Of a stretch of DNA of 64,000 bases, positions 46,058 to 56,700 are shown piece by piece. Positions within the stretch are counted from its first letter, which is position 1; each line of letters begins with the position of its first letter. Position numbers and translations under genes: made by a program. Below the pieces are notes generated by a model that saw nothing but the letters and a program-made list of their open reading frames with translations, did not search any database and was not told the origin of the DNA. Source of the DNA: JAIPDZ01 sp034522175 (GTDB taxonomy: Bacteria; Desulfobacterota; DSM-4660; Desulfatiglandales; Desulfatiglandaceae); NCBI GenBank assembly GCA_034522175.1, contig JAXHLQ010000001.1, positions 1,426,001 through 1,490,000 on the forward strand, in the 5' to 3' direction.

Positions 46058-46929
46058 TCAAAATAGGGTTTGAGGAGCGATTTTGTCTTGACCACATTCA
46101 TGTTCAACCCCAGTTCCTTCCGTCCGAATCCCATGGCCACGCCGAGTAACTGGGTGAGATATAGCACCGGTAGACCGTAGTCTATTTCATATTCCGATTC
46201 AATGCTCTTCTGATTCCCGTCGTACATCACCGAACAAAAGGGGCATATCAGACAGATGGCATCGGCACCGGCTTCCTTGACCGCATCGAGTTTTTCCTTG
46301 GTCAGGCCGGCGGCCAGTTTTTCATCGACCGGCAGCAGGGGGCCCCCGCAACATTTCCGCTTCTCCGGATAATCCACAACCCGTGCGCCGGTGAGCTTCA
46401 CCAGTGCGTCAATGGAGTGGGGATCTTCCACATCGTCAAAATGGTCATGTACGGCCGAGGGTTTAAGGTAATGGCACCCGTAATGAATCGCAATATGGAG
46501 ATCACTCAGATCCTTCACCAGGTGCGGCCGGATACGGTCCGCGCCGATTTCCTCAAAAAGGACCCGTGCGAAATGCCTCACCCTGACGCCGCCTTTATAC
46601 GATATACCGGTCTTCGACAGGCGCTCGTTGATGTGCGAGGCCTGGATGTCATCCCCCGTCAGACGATGCGCCGTTTCCGCCAGAGCCGATGTGCAGGAGC
46701 TGCACAGGGCACAGATATCGAGGTTTTGTTCCTGGGCCAAACCCAGGTTGTAGGCCCCCAGCAGTTCAGCAGCGTCAAGGTCCCCTGACTTGAGAGGGAA
46801 TCCGCAGCAGATAAATTGATCCACATCCACCAGCTCGATACCCAACGGCTGAGCCACCTTTCTCGCAGAGAGTTCATAGTTGCGGGATCTCGCGGGGATG
46901 GTGCAGCCCAAAAAAAGTGCGTATTTCAT
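46054..46929 (-). CDS. hdrB: Heterodisulfide reductase subunit B-like protein
   Basis: 291 residues with two CCG domains, each binding a noncubane [4Fe-4S] cluster: GCTIPARSRNYE, ICCGFPLKSG and ALCSSC in the first, then YGCHYL, KRKCCGGPLLP and CPFCSVMYD in the second. In HdrABC-type complexes HdrB reduces the disulfide or another electron-pair acceptor. Start at ATG 46929 (MKYALFLGCTIP) fits the family; upstream in-frame residues overlap hdrC. Last gene of the minus-strand operon. Confidence 0.9.
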   Translation of the reverse strand: MKYALFLGCTIPARSRNYELSARKVAQPLGIELVDVDQFICCGFPLKSGDLDAAELLGAYNLGLAQEQNLDICALCSSCTSALAETAHRLTGDDIQASHINERLSKTGISYKGGVRVRHFARVLFEEIGADRIRPHLVKDLSDLHIAIHYGCHYLKPSAVHDHFDDVEDPHSIDALVKLTGARVVDYPEKRKCCGGPLLPVDEKLAAGLTKEKLDAVKEAGADAICLICPFCSVMYDGNQKSIESEYEIDYGLPVLYLTQLLGVAMGFGRKELGLNMNVVKTKSLLKPYFD

Positions 46930-46961
46930 ATCCTGATTCCTGACTGATGGTCTGAAGGTTT

Positions 46962-47429
46962 CTAAGAAAAAAGATCCTTTACCACCTCGCATGAGGTGGG
47001 GAGCGGCGGCAGGCCGGCCTTGCCCCGTTTTTTGTTGTCAAAATCGTCTAAGGGATAAATGCGCCCATTCCCTTTGATCAGATCCATCTGCGCCTTGATT
47101 CCGGACGGCGTGTATCCTTCTTTTACGGCCATATTTTTGAGCAGGGTCATGATATCGGTGATGCTCACGCCCTGCGGGCACCTTTCCTGGCATGCATAAC
47201 AACTCGAACACAGCCATATAAAATCGCTGCTGAGGATCTCCTTTTTCATACCGTAAAGTGTCATACGGATAATTCGCGTGGGATTAAAGCGGTCGTTGAT
47301 GGCCGCAATGGGGCAGCTTGCGGCGCAGGTGCGACAGGAAAAACACGCCTCGATTTCCTCCCCCCCCGGCTGGTTCATTAAATCCCGGACAAAGTACGGA
47401 TCAACCTTGTTTAGATCTATGGTGGTCAT
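46962..47429 (-). CDS. hdrC: Heterodisulfide reductase subunit C-like protein
   Basis: 155 residues with two [4Fe-4S] motifs, CFSCRTCAASCPIAAIN and CSSCYACQERCPQGVSI, which relay electrons between HdrA and HdrB. The start MTTIDLNKVDPYFVRDLMNQ is typical. It begins 12 bp after the NuoG-HdrA gene ends. Confidence 0.92.
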   Translation of the reverse strand: MTTIDLNKVDPYFVRDLMNQPGGEEIEACFSCRTCAASCPIAAINDRFNPTRIIRMTLYGMKKEILSSDFIWLCSSCYACQERCPQGVSITDIMTLLKNMAVKEGYTPSGIKAQMDLIKGNGRIYPLDDFDNKKRGKAGLPPLPTSCEVVKDLFS

Positions 47430-47441
47430 ATGTATCCTTTC

Positions 47442-50400
47442 TTAGATCTCGTTGATCATGGCCATAATCTGGTCTTCCCCGAAACCTCTCAAGTTGAGTG
47501 CCCCGGATCTGCAGGAGGATACACACAACCCGCATCCCTTGCACAGGACCGGATTGATTTCCGCCCTTCCTGAAAAAGGACCTTCGGCCAACAGGGCGGG
47601 TGCACCGTAGGGACATATATCCACACAGACCCCGCACCCGCTGCATAAGGCCGGATTAACATGGGCCACCATCCCGCTCATGCGGATCAATTGACGGGAG
47701 AGGAGGGTCACGGCCCTGGATGCGGCAGCCAGCGCCTGAGCCACGGACTCATCAATGGGCTTGGGGTAATGGGCCATGCCGCACAAAAAGACCCCGTCGG
47801 TGGCAAATTCCGATGGCCCCAGCTTGGCGTGGGCCTCCACGAAGAATCCATCTCCATCCATGGGGACCTTGAAAAACCGGGCCAGGGTTTCATCCCCGGA
47901 CGGCACGATGGCCGAAGCCAGTGATAAGAGCTCGGCGGTAATGGCAATTTCTTCCCCGAGAAGGGGGTCCAGGACCGTGATCCTCAATCCGGCTTCGGTG
48001 GCTTCTACGTGCGGCTTTTGATCCACGGAAAAGGGAATAAAGAGGATGCCCGCCTTCCGTGCCTCACGATAGAGATATTCCCGTTCCCCATAGGTGCGAA
48101 TGTCACGGTAGAGGATGAATATCCGCATATCCGGATTGAGTTCTTTCAGATGAAGTGCACTCTCGATGCTGTGGGTGCAGCAGACCCGGGAGCAGTAAGG
48201 TCTCTGAGGTTCCCTTGAGCCCACGCACTGAATGAATGCGGCGGTCTGAATCTCCTTCAATGATGGATCCTGTGCGATGAATCGCTGATCCAGCTCCGTG
48301 TGGGTGACCACCCGGGGATCGTCACCATAAGCGTATTCCCTGGGTTCGGATTCCATGGCGCCGGTGGCGATGAGTGTTACGCCGTGTTCAACGGTTTCCT
48401 CCCGACCATTGTCGGATACAATGGTGGTTTTGAAATTGCCCACAAATCCTTCCGCAGCAAAGATACGGGAATCGACGCGAATGTCGATCAGGGGATTTGA
48501 CGTAACGGCATCAATCAGATCATTGAGCCGGGCCTGTATATCTTCCCCTTTCCAGGTCCTGAAAAGGGAACGGGCCTGCCCGCCGAGATCGGCACTCCTT
48601 TCCAACAGACATACCGCGTATCCCTGATCGGCCAGGTTTTTGGCCGCCGTTATGCCTGCAATACCGCCCCCGACGACCAGGGACTTCTGATGGATATCCA
48701 GCGCGTATTCCTCGAGAGGCTCCATCAGGGCCACCCGGGCCACGGCCATACGGACCAGATCCCGGGCCTTTTCCGTGGCCATGTCCTGGTGGTCCTTGTG
48801 AACCCATGCATCCTGGTTGCGGATGTTGGTCAACTCAAAGAGATACTTGTTCAGCCCCGCTTCCTTCAAGGTATCCTGGAAAAGAGGTTCGTGCGTTTTG
48901 GGCGTGCAGGCCGCCACCACCACACGGTTCAACCGGTGCTCCTGTATGGCCTCCTTTACGATCTCCTGTGTGTCCTGGGAGCAGGAGTAGAGATTGTCCG
49001 CCACATACTCCACGTAAGGGAGAGATGCCGCGTAATCCCTGACCCGGGGGACATCCACCACCCCGCTGATGTTGATGCCGCAATGGCACACGAAAACACC
49101 GATTCGGGGGCGTTCTCCGGTTACATCCCGCTCCCGGGGGATCTCTTCCGCGACGGTCAGAGTGCCCCTTGCGTCGTTGAGCAGTGCACCGGCCTCAGCC
49201 GATGCGGAACTGGCTTCGATCACCGACTGGGGAATATCTTTCGGGCCGGCAAAGGCACCGCATACGTATATGCCCTCTTTGGAGGTGGATACCGGTTGGA
49301 ATGTGGGTGTCTCGAGAAATCGCCCTTCGGTCAAATTGAGACCCAGCGTTTCGGCCAGCCTGGCCGCCTCCGGAGGGGTCTCCATACCCACGGACAGGAC
49401 CACCATATCGAAGGTCTCCCGGACCACTCGATTGGACGCATCCGTGTAGGGGATGGTCAGGGCCTGTTGTCCTTCCGCCCATTCGATGGTGGGGACCCTG
49501 GACCGGATGAAGCGCACACCGTGCCGGTCACGGGCCTGGTTGAAGTAGGATTCGAAGTCCTTGCCGTGGGTCCGCATGTCCATATAAAAAATGGCACATT
49601 CCAGATCGGCTCCTGCGTGTTCCTTGGCAATGACGGCCTCTTTGATGGCATACATGCAGCATACGGATGAGCAGTAGCCATGATCACAGGAATGAATATC
49701 CCGCGATCCCACACACTGCAGCCAGGCGATCTTGGCGGGCGCTTGACCGTTCGAAGGCCGGATGAGATGCCCCTGAGTCGGTCCCGAGGCGGACAGGAGC
49801 CGTTCAAATTCCATGGCCGTGACCACATCCGGATACCGCTGGTAGGCATAGGCCCCGTTTTTGGATGGGTCAAAGGGTTGAAAGCCGGGGGCCAGGACAA
49901 TGGCTCCCACGTTCAGCTCGATGGTTTCGTCCTGCTCGGTATGGTCAATGGCCCGAACGCCGCAGAATTCCGTACAGACCCGGCAGCCCCCGGCCCGAAA
50001 GTGCATGCATACATCCCGATCGATGGCCGGGGTATTGGGAATCGCCTGGGCATAGGGGATATAGATCGGTTTTCGTCCCTTGAGCCCCATGTCGTATTCG
50101 GACGGGATGGGGGCAACCTTTTGTGCGCTGATGTCTTCCAGATTAATGTGGCCCGTTGGACACACTTCTGCGCAGGCCCCGCAACCCATGCACACATCGC
50201 TCTGCACATGAAATGGGGTGTCCACCTTCATGTCAACGCCTCGGCCGCTGAAGGCGATGGCGCTGTTACCCATCTTCTCACAGATCCGCACGCACAGGCC
50301 GCACAGAATGCAATCGTCCTGTTCCCCCTTGAAACGGGGTTTATCGATGCCGTATTGGCCGGCCAGTTCCTTGATGACGGGCACCTCGGGGCAGCGGGCC

Positions 50401-50678
50401 AGCAGCAGTTCCACGATGAGTTTCCGGCCCTCATGAACGGCTTCGGTATCCGTGTACACCGCCATCCCCTCCCACACAGGATAATTACAGGCCGTCACAA
50501 AACGGGTCTTGCGGCCGTCGAACAGTTCCACGGTGCAGAGACGACACATACCCGCCGGTTCCAGTGCATCGTGGTGGCAGAGGGTGGGGATGTCAATTCC
50601 GTATCGGCGGGCGACCTGAAGGATGAATTCGCCCGCCTCCCCCTGAACCTCTTTATCGTTGATCTTGAATGTCACCAT
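47442..50678 (-). CDS. NuoG-HdrA fusion protein
   Basis: 1078 residues. Residues 1-75 are a [2Fe-2S] ferredoxin domain as at the start of NuoG (LCHHDALEPAGMCRLCTVEL, ACNYP). Two [4Fe-4S] motifs follow, CILCGLCVRICEKM and CMGCGACAEVCPTGH. From about 190 the protein is HdrA: KPIYIPYAQAIPNTPAIDRD, CRVCTEFCGV, GSRDIHSCDHGYCSSVCCMY, IGVFVCHCGINISGVVDV, the FAD loop VVGGGIAGITAAKNLA near 670, and a C-terminal pair CSGCGVCVDICPYGAPALL and CKGCGLCVSSCRSGALNL. It would bridge NADH oxidation by NuoEF to HdrBC and ferredoxin, as in flavin-based electron bifurcation. Overlaps the NuoF start by 1 bp. Confidence 0.88.
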   Translation of the reverse strand: MVTFKINDKEVQGEAGEFILQVARRYGIDIPTLCHHDALEPAGMCRLCTVELFDGRKTRFVTACNYPVWEGMAVYTDTEAVHEGRKLIVELLLARCPEVPVIKELAGQYGIDKPRFKGEQDDCILCGLCVRICEKMGNSAIAFSGRGVDMKVDTPFHVQSDVCMGCGACAEVCPTGHINLEDISAQKVAPIPSEYDMGLKGRKPIYIPYAQAIPNTPAIDRDVCMHFRAGGCRVCTEFCGVRAIDHTEQDETIELNVGAIVLAPGFQPFDPSKNGAYAYQRYPDVVTAMEFERLLSASGPTQGHLIRPSNGQAPAKIAWLQCVGSRDIHSCDHGYCSSVCCMYAIKEAVIAKEHAGADLECAIFYMDMRTHGKDFESYFNQARDRHGVRFIRSRVPTIEWAEGQQALTIPYTDASNRVVRETFDMVVLSVGMETPPEAARLAETLGLNLTEGRFLETPTFQPVSTSKEGIYVCGAFAGPKDIPQSVIEASSASAEAGALLNDARGTLTVAEEIPRERDVTGERPRIGVFVCHCGINISGVVDVPRVRDYAASLPYVEYVADNLYSCSQDTQEIVKEAIQEHRLNRVVVAACTPKTHEPLFQDTLKEAGLNKYLFELTNIRNQDAWVHKDHQDMATEKARDLVRMAVARVALMEPLEEYALDIHQKSLVVGGGIAGITAAKNLADQGYAVCLLERSADLGGQARSLFRTWKGEDIQARLNDLIDAVTSNPLIDIRVDSRIFAAEGFVGNFKTTIVSDNGREETVEHGVTLIATGAMESEPREYAYGDDPRVVTHTELDQRFIAQDPSLKEIQTAAFIQCVGSREPQRPYCSRVCCTHSIESALHLKELNPDMRIFILYRDIRTYGEREYLYREARKAGILFIPFSVDQKPHVEATEAGLRITVLDPLLGEEIAITAELLSLASAIVPSGDETLARFFKVPMDGDGFFVEAHAKLGPSEFATDGVFLCGMAHYPKPIDESVAQALAAASRAVTLLSRQLIRMSGMVAHVNPALCSGCGVCVDICPYGAPALLAEGPFSGRAEINPVLCKGCGLCVSSCRSGALNLRGFGEDQIMAMINEI

Positions 50679-52578
50679 TATTTTACCTTCACCGCATCAA
50701 ACTTGCAGGCCTCATAACAGATGCCGCACTGAATGCAGCGGCCCTGATCGATGGTGTGGGGCGCTTTTTTTTCTCCGGTGATGGCCTCCTGCGGGCACTT
50801 GAGGGCACACAGCCGGCAGCCGGTACACGCTGAATCATCGATTTCATAGTGAAAGAGTGCCTTGCAGACCCCTGCCGGGCACTTCTTGTCTTTGATGTGT
50901 GCTTCATATTCATCCCGGAAGTATTGAATGGTGGTCAGGACCGGATTGGGCGCGGAGGTGCCCAGACCGCAGAGGGAAAACTTCTGGATCATGCCCCCCA
51001 GCTCTTCGAGACGTTCGATATCGCCTTCCCGGCCCTCTCCGGCACAGATGCCATTGAGGATATCGAGCATCTGTTTAATCCCTTCCCGGCAGGGATTGCA
51101 CTGGCCGCACGATTCTTCTTTGAGAAAATCGAGAAAGTAGCGGGCCACATCCACCATGCAGGTGTCCTGATCCATGACGATCATACCCCCGGACCCCATG
51201 ATGGAACCCACTTCCGCCAGTTTCTCGTAGTCCACCGGGAGATCGAGGAATTGTTCCGGAATGCACCCCCCCGAGGGCCCCCCGGTCTGAACCGCCTTGA
51301 AATGTTTGTTCCCGGGAATGCCGTTTCCGATATCGAAGACGATCTCCCTGAGGGAAACCCCCATGGGCACCTCCACCAGGCCGGTGTTCTTCACCTTCCC
51401 CACCAGGCTGAAGACCTTGGTCCCTTTGCTCTTCGGGGTACCCATTTCTGCGTACCACTCAGGGCCCTTTAAGAGAATCACCGGGACATTGGCATAGGTC
51501 TCCACATTATTGAGATTGGAGGGTGAGCCTCTGAATCCCTTTTCCACCGTGTGCACATACTTGGCCCGGGGTCTCCCCACATTTCCCTCCAAGGAGGCCA
51601 TCAGGGCCGTGGATTCACCGCAGACGAAGGCGCCGGCCCCGGTGGATATTTTGATATGGAACCGTTTCCCGGATCCGGCGATGTTATCTCCCAAAAGGCC
51701 GTATGCCTCTGCCGCCCGGATGGCCGTCACCAATCGCTTGACCGCCAGGGGATACTCGTGGCGCACATAGATAAAGCCCTGTTCGGAACCGATGGCCATG
51801 GCGGCGATAAGCATCCCTTCGATGACGCCGTGCGGATCCCCTTCCAGGATGCTCCGGTCCATGTAGGCCCCCGGATCCCCTTCGTCCGCGTTGCAGATGA
51901 TGTATCGCTCCCCCTCATGGTGTGCACAGGTCTGCCACTTGAATCCCGTGGAAAATCCACCACCGCCCCGTCCCCTCAGACCGGAGGCGTCCACGGCCGC
52001 GATGATCTCGGCGGGCGCCATCTCGTGGAGGGCCTTCAGAAAGGCAAAATAGCCCCCTCTCGCGATGTATTCCTCTATGGCATCGGGGTTGATGTACCCA
52101 CAATTCCGCAGGGCAATCTTCTTTTGTTTGGCGTAAAAGGGAATCTCCTCGAGAAACGGCGTCTCCTCGAATGGGGGGATATCGCCCACGGGATTCTCCA
52201 TGTCCGCTTCCAGTACGGACCGGGGTCGCGTACCTGTCCCAGTATCCATTTGGGGTTGAGGGTCTGATCCTGATACCCCCGAATGGCATCCACGACTTTA
52301 TCCTCGGTGAGATGCCGGCAGACCACGCGGGGCCGGCCGTTTCCAAACATCTCCACCAGCGGTTCTTCCTCGCAGAAGCCGAGGCATCCGGTCTGGGTGA
52401 TCCAAAGATCGTTTTCGGTTGGGAATTCCTTTAATGCCCGTTCGAGGGTGGCCTTGGCGCCCGCGGCGATGCCGCAGGAGGCCATGCCGACATTGACCTT
52501 GATGGAGGGGGGATGGTAGAGCGTTTCCTGCTCTTTCCGCCGAATGGCTTCCAGGTCTTGAATGGTCTCTATTTTCAT
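50678..52578 (-). pseudogene. NuoF-like NADH-binding subunit, frameshifted
   Basis: One protein of about 633 residues in two frames. The first part is a thioredoxin-like [2Fe-2S] domain (MASCGIAAGAK, WITQTGCLGFCEEEP); the second is the FMN/NADH core (GLRGRGGGGFSTGFKWQTCA, CNADEGDPGAYMDRSILEGD, ESCGQCNPCREGIKQ) plus a C-terminal 2x[4Fe-4S] module (CTGCRLCALKCP, CIQCGICYEACK). The frames meet in LGQVRDP/RSVLEADM; adding one C to the CCCC run (plus-strand GGGG 52222-52225) joins them as QVRDPRSVLEADM. It transfers electrons from NADH into the complex. The start may be 52599, seven codons earlier. Confidence 0.86.
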
Positions 52579-52599
52579 CACTGTACCCGATCCGGGCAT

Positions 52600-53097
52600 C
52601 TATGTATAGACATCCAGGGTTTTCTCCACCTCGTCATAACCAATCCGGCCGTGGATATCCTCGTCGATCTTGACCACCGGGCCGAGGCTGCAGCACCCGA
52701 TACAGCGCACGGATTCCAGCGTGAAACGCTGATCCGGCGTGGTCTGTCCATCCGCGATGCGGAGCTGGTCTTCGATCTTCTGATGGATCCGGTCTCCGCC
52801 CCGGACATGACAGGCCGTGCCGAGGCAAACGGACACGATGTGCCGCCCCCGGGGTTCCAGACTGAAGGTGCTGTAAAACGTTCCCACCCCGTAGATCTGA
52901 CTGAGCGGGATATCCATCTTTAGAGACAGGTACTTCAGGGCCGGTTGGGGAAGATAATTATAGTCCCGCTGAATGGCCTGAAGGATCATGATCAGGTTTT
53001 CCCCGTCATTGTTGAACTCATCTTCGATGATCCGGTCCAGGGCCATGAAGTCGATCGCTTCGGCCTCGCCTGTCCGGGTCAATGCCGGTTTATTCAT
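52600..53097 (-). CDS. NuoE-like [2Fe-2S] subunit
   Basis: 165 residues of the NuoE/HoxE thioredoxin-like family: PQPALKYLSLKMDIPLSQIY, GTFYSTFSLEPRG, then the [2Fe-2S] ligands CLGTAC and CIGCCSLGPVVKIDED. It pairs with NuoF to pass electrons from FMN. The gene lies between the mini-HdrA and nuoF-like genes; its stop is 21 bp before the chosen nuoF start. Confidence 0.9.
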   Translation of the reverse strand: MNKPALTRTGEAEAIDFMALDRIIEDEFNNDGENLIMILQAIQRDYNYLPQPALKYLSLKMDIPLSQIYGVGTFYSTFSLEPRGRHIVSVCLGTACHVRGGDRIHQKIEDQLRIADGQTTPDQRFTLESVRCIGCCSLGPVVKIDEDIHGRIGYDEVEKTLDVYT

Positions 53098-53147
53098 ATA
53101 AGGATAACCTCAGCATATGAAAATTACAAAACGCCTGCCTGTGTTGG

Positions 53148-53540
53148 TCATCTTGCGCCGGCGACCGGCTGATGGGTCACCGGACAGTTTTCGATGCAGA
53201 TGCCGCACCCGGTGCAGCGGTCCATGTCAATGCTCCTGGCGCGCTTCCTGATTTTGACCTTGAAATCCCCGGGGGCACCCTCGACGGATTCAAGATCCGC
53301 ATAGGTGATCAGTTCAATATTGAGATGCCGGCCGACCTCGACCAGTTTGGGTGAAATGATTCACATGGCACAATCGTTTGTGGGAAAGGTCTTATCGAGT
53401 TGGGCCATGGCCCCACCGATGGCAGGGCTTTGCTCCAGGAGGTATACGTAATACCCGCTGTTGGCCAGATCAAGCGCGGACTGCATGCCGGCGATGCCAC
53501 CACCCACCACCAGCACCGACCCTCGTCTTGTTGTCGACAT
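53148..53540 (-). CDS. Mini-HdrA, N-terminal HdrA module with predicted selenocysteine
   Basis: 130 residues when the TGA at 53361-53363 is read as selenocysteine (residue 60). The start has the FAD loop VLVVGGGIAGMQSALDLANS, then GGAMAQLDKTFPTNDCAM, the UGA, and IISPKLVEVGRHLNIELITY. That continuous motif is the HdrA stretch where Cys or selenocysteine follows NDC-x2. It ends with a [4Fe-4S] motif (MDRCTGCGICIENCP) and a stop, so only the first quarter of HdrA is encoded. Treating the TGA as a stop would give two meaningless pieces. First gene of the operon, divergent from fdhA. It could be a separate electron-carrier subunit or a truncated hdrA. Confidence 0.75.
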
Positions 53541-53677
53541 TATCGGTCTCCTTATCGCCCATGAAGCATCAATTTGTTCGCGCGCAGGAAATTCCCCTAC
53601 AGCTCATTTTTACAATGAAGTCTAATCAATATGCTCCCCATTTTGCAACCGCTTTTGAAAAAAAAACCAAATGCCCT

Positions 53678-53706
53678 TTGACTGTGGTTTTCCCTTCCCG
53701 TATCGT
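53678..53706 (+). promoter_or_regulatory. Sigma-70-like promoter for fdhAB
   Basis: TTGACT (53678-53683) and TATCGT (53701-53706) with a 17-bp spacer match 5 of 6 and 4 of 6 of the consensus boxes. It lies 38 bp before the fdhA start; a strong ribosome site (AAAGGAGGGG, 53733-53742) follows. Confidence 0.45.
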
Positions 53707-53743
53707 GATAATAAATACCTAACCGTTCGGGAAAGGAGGGGCC

Positions 53744-56700
53744 ATGAACATTACGCGTCGTGATTTCTTCAAGATAACCGGGGCTTCTGCTGCGGGGGCC
53801 GCGATGCTGGGCCTGGGGCTGGATCTAAGGCCGTTTAAAGCCCATGCTCAGACGTTCAAGCTCCGCTATGCCAAGGAGACAACAAGCATCTGTTGTTACT
53901 GTGCCGTCGGCTGTGGCGTGATCTGCAGCACCGGGGAGGCAGGAGCCGGGAAAATCATCAACATTGAAGGCGATCCGGATCATCCGGTCAATGAAGGGGC
54001 CTTATGCGCCAAGGGCGCGGCCCTGAGTCAGCTGGCCAACAACGACAACCGGATCGTGACGCCCATGTACCGTGCGCCCTACAGCACCGAGTGGCAAAAG
54101 GTCTCATGGGACTGGGCGCTCTGGACCATCGCCAAGCGGGTCAAGAAAACCCGGGATGCGAGCTTTCAGAAGAAGAATGACAAGGGCCAGGTGGTGAACC
54201 GCACCACGGCGATCGCCAATGTGGGGAGCGCCGCCTTAGACAACGAGGAGTGCTGGCTGATCCAGGCCCTCATGCGGGCCCTGGGTCTGGTATACATCGA
54301 GCATCAAGCCCGTATCTGACACAGCGCCACTGTAGCGGCTCTGGCAGAGTCGTTCGGACGCGGCGCAATGACCAATCACTGGATCGACATCAAAAACAGC
54401 GATTGTGTTCTGATTATGGGATCCAATGCAGCGGAAAACCATCCCATCTCCTTCAAATGGGTGACCGAGGCCATGAACCATGGCGCCAAGCTTATCAGTG
54501 TTGACCCGAGGTTCACCCGGACCTCTTCCAAGGCGGATATCTATACCGCCCTGAGATCAGGTACCGACATCGCCTTCTTGGGCGGAATGATTAATTACAT
54601 CCTGAACAACAACCAGTATTTTGAGGAGTATGTGGCCGAATACACCAATGCGTGCTTTATTGTGGCCGACTCCTACAGCTTCAACGACGGGCTCTTTTCC
54701 GGATACGATCCCAATAAGCACAAGTATGACAAGAGCCAGTGGGCGTTTGTAAAGGATGACAAGGGGATTCCCAAAAAGGATCGAACCCTTCAGAATCCCC
54801 GGTGTGTCCTGCAACTGCTCAAAAAACACTACAGCCGCTACGACATGGATTCGGTATCGGCCATCACCGGGACGCCGAAAGAGGATTTGACCAAGGTCTA
54901 TGAGACCTACTCCGCCACGGGGGCCAAGGGTAAGGCCGGGACCATCATGTATGCCATGGGGTGGACCCAGCATACGGTGGGGGTCCAGAATATTCGAGCC
55001 ATGGCCATCATCCAGCTTTTATTGGGCAATATGGGCGTGGCCGGCGGCGGCGTGAATGCGCTGAGGGGAGAGTCCAATGTGCAGGGCTCCACGGATCACT
55101 GTATTCTGTTTCACATCTGGCCGGGGTATCTCAAGACGCCCAAGGCCTCACAGCCCACCCTGGCGGCTTATAACAAGAAATACACCCCCACAACCAACGA
55201 TCCATTGAGCGCCAACTGGTGGGGGAACTACCCCAAATACTCGGTCAGTCTGCTCAAATCCTTTTTCGGAGACAAGGGCACCCGGGCCAACGATTTCGGC
55301 TATAACTGGTTGCCCAAGCTGGATGACGGCAAGACCTATTCATGGCTTGATCTCTTTGATGCCATGTACCGGGGTGAGTTTACCGGGTTTTTTGCGTGGG
55401 GACAGAATCCTGCGGCGTCCGGTGCCAATGCCAACAAGAACCGGGACGCCATGGCCAAACTGGACTGGATGGTCAATGTCAATCTCTTTGATAACGAGAC
55501 CGGATCCTTCTGGAAAGGCCCGGGCATGGACCCCAAGAAGATCAAGACCGAGTGCTTTTTCCTCCCCTGCGCGGTGTCCGTAGAGAAGGAAGGTTCCATC
55601 ACCAACAGCGGACGGTGGATGCAGTGGCGGTACAAGGCGGCCAATCCGCCCGGGGACGCCCTGCCGGACGGCCAGATCCTCATGGAACTGGGAAAGAAGA
55701 TAAAGTACCTCTACCTCAAGGACAAGGATGCGGCATTCCCGGAGCCCATTTTGAACCTGAAATGGGATTACTCAAAGCACGGGGAGTTTGACCCGCATGC
55801 CATGGCCAAGGAGATCAACGGTTACTTCCTCAAGGACGTGACCATCAAGGGCAAGCAGTTCAAGAAGGGCAATCTGGTGCCCAGCTTTGCGTACCTCCAG
55901 GATGACGGCTCAACGAGCAGTGGAAACTGGCTGTACTGCAACTCCTACACCAACAAGGGGAACATGGCGGCCAGACGGAAACGGGAGAAATCGGGCATCG
56001 GCCTGAACCCGGAATGGTCCTGGTGCTGGCCGGTCAACCGGCGGATTATCTACAACCGGGCCTCGGTGGACTTGACCGGAAAACCCTGGGACAAAGAACA
56101 TCCGGTCATCGAGTTCAAGGGAGACGTCAAAAACGGCAAGTATGTATCCAAGAAGTGGGTCGGCGATGTGCCGGACGGGGGCTGGTATCCGATGAAGAAT
56201 CCGGATGGTTCGGATCGCACGGACACCAAGTACCCTTTTATTATGAAACCGGAAGGGCATGCCCGTGTTTTCGGGCCGGGCCGTGCAGACGGACCGTTCC
56301 CCGAGCATTATGAACCCATGGAATGTCCGGTGGAAAAAAACCCGCTTTCGGACCAGTTGGTCAATCCTGTGGCGCCCAAGTATGCCACCAAGATGGACAT
56401 CTATAAGACCTGCGATCCCCAGTATCCGTTTGTGGGGACCACTTACCGGGTGAGTGAACATTGGCAGACGGGCGTCATGACCCGTTGGCAGCCGTGGCTT
56501 CTCGAAAGCCAGCCGCAGCTTTTTGTGGAAATGAGTCCCCAACTCGCAAAGATGCGCGGGATCGAGAACGGGGAGAAAGTCATTGTGGAATCGCCCCGTG
56601 GCAAGGTCGAAGCGGTTGCGGTGGTGACCATTCGGTTTAGGCCTTTTAAGATCCAGGGAACTGAGGTGCACGAGGTCGGTCTCCCATGGCACTTTGGATG

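Noticed and set aside
48690..50717. Two long plus-strand frames (326 and 345 codons) opposite the NuoG-HdrA gene
   Set aside because: They are antisense to a strongly conserved multi-cluster protein and show no domain of their own.
53361..53363. Stop codon ending a 59-residue FAD-loop peptide
   Set aside because: The sequence after the TGA continues the HdrA motif in the same frame to a second FeS motif, which fits selenocysteine.
54317..54319. Stop codon splitting fdhA into two genes
   Set aside because: Both sides are one conserved protein and the TGA falls at the selenocysteine position, so it is read as recoding.
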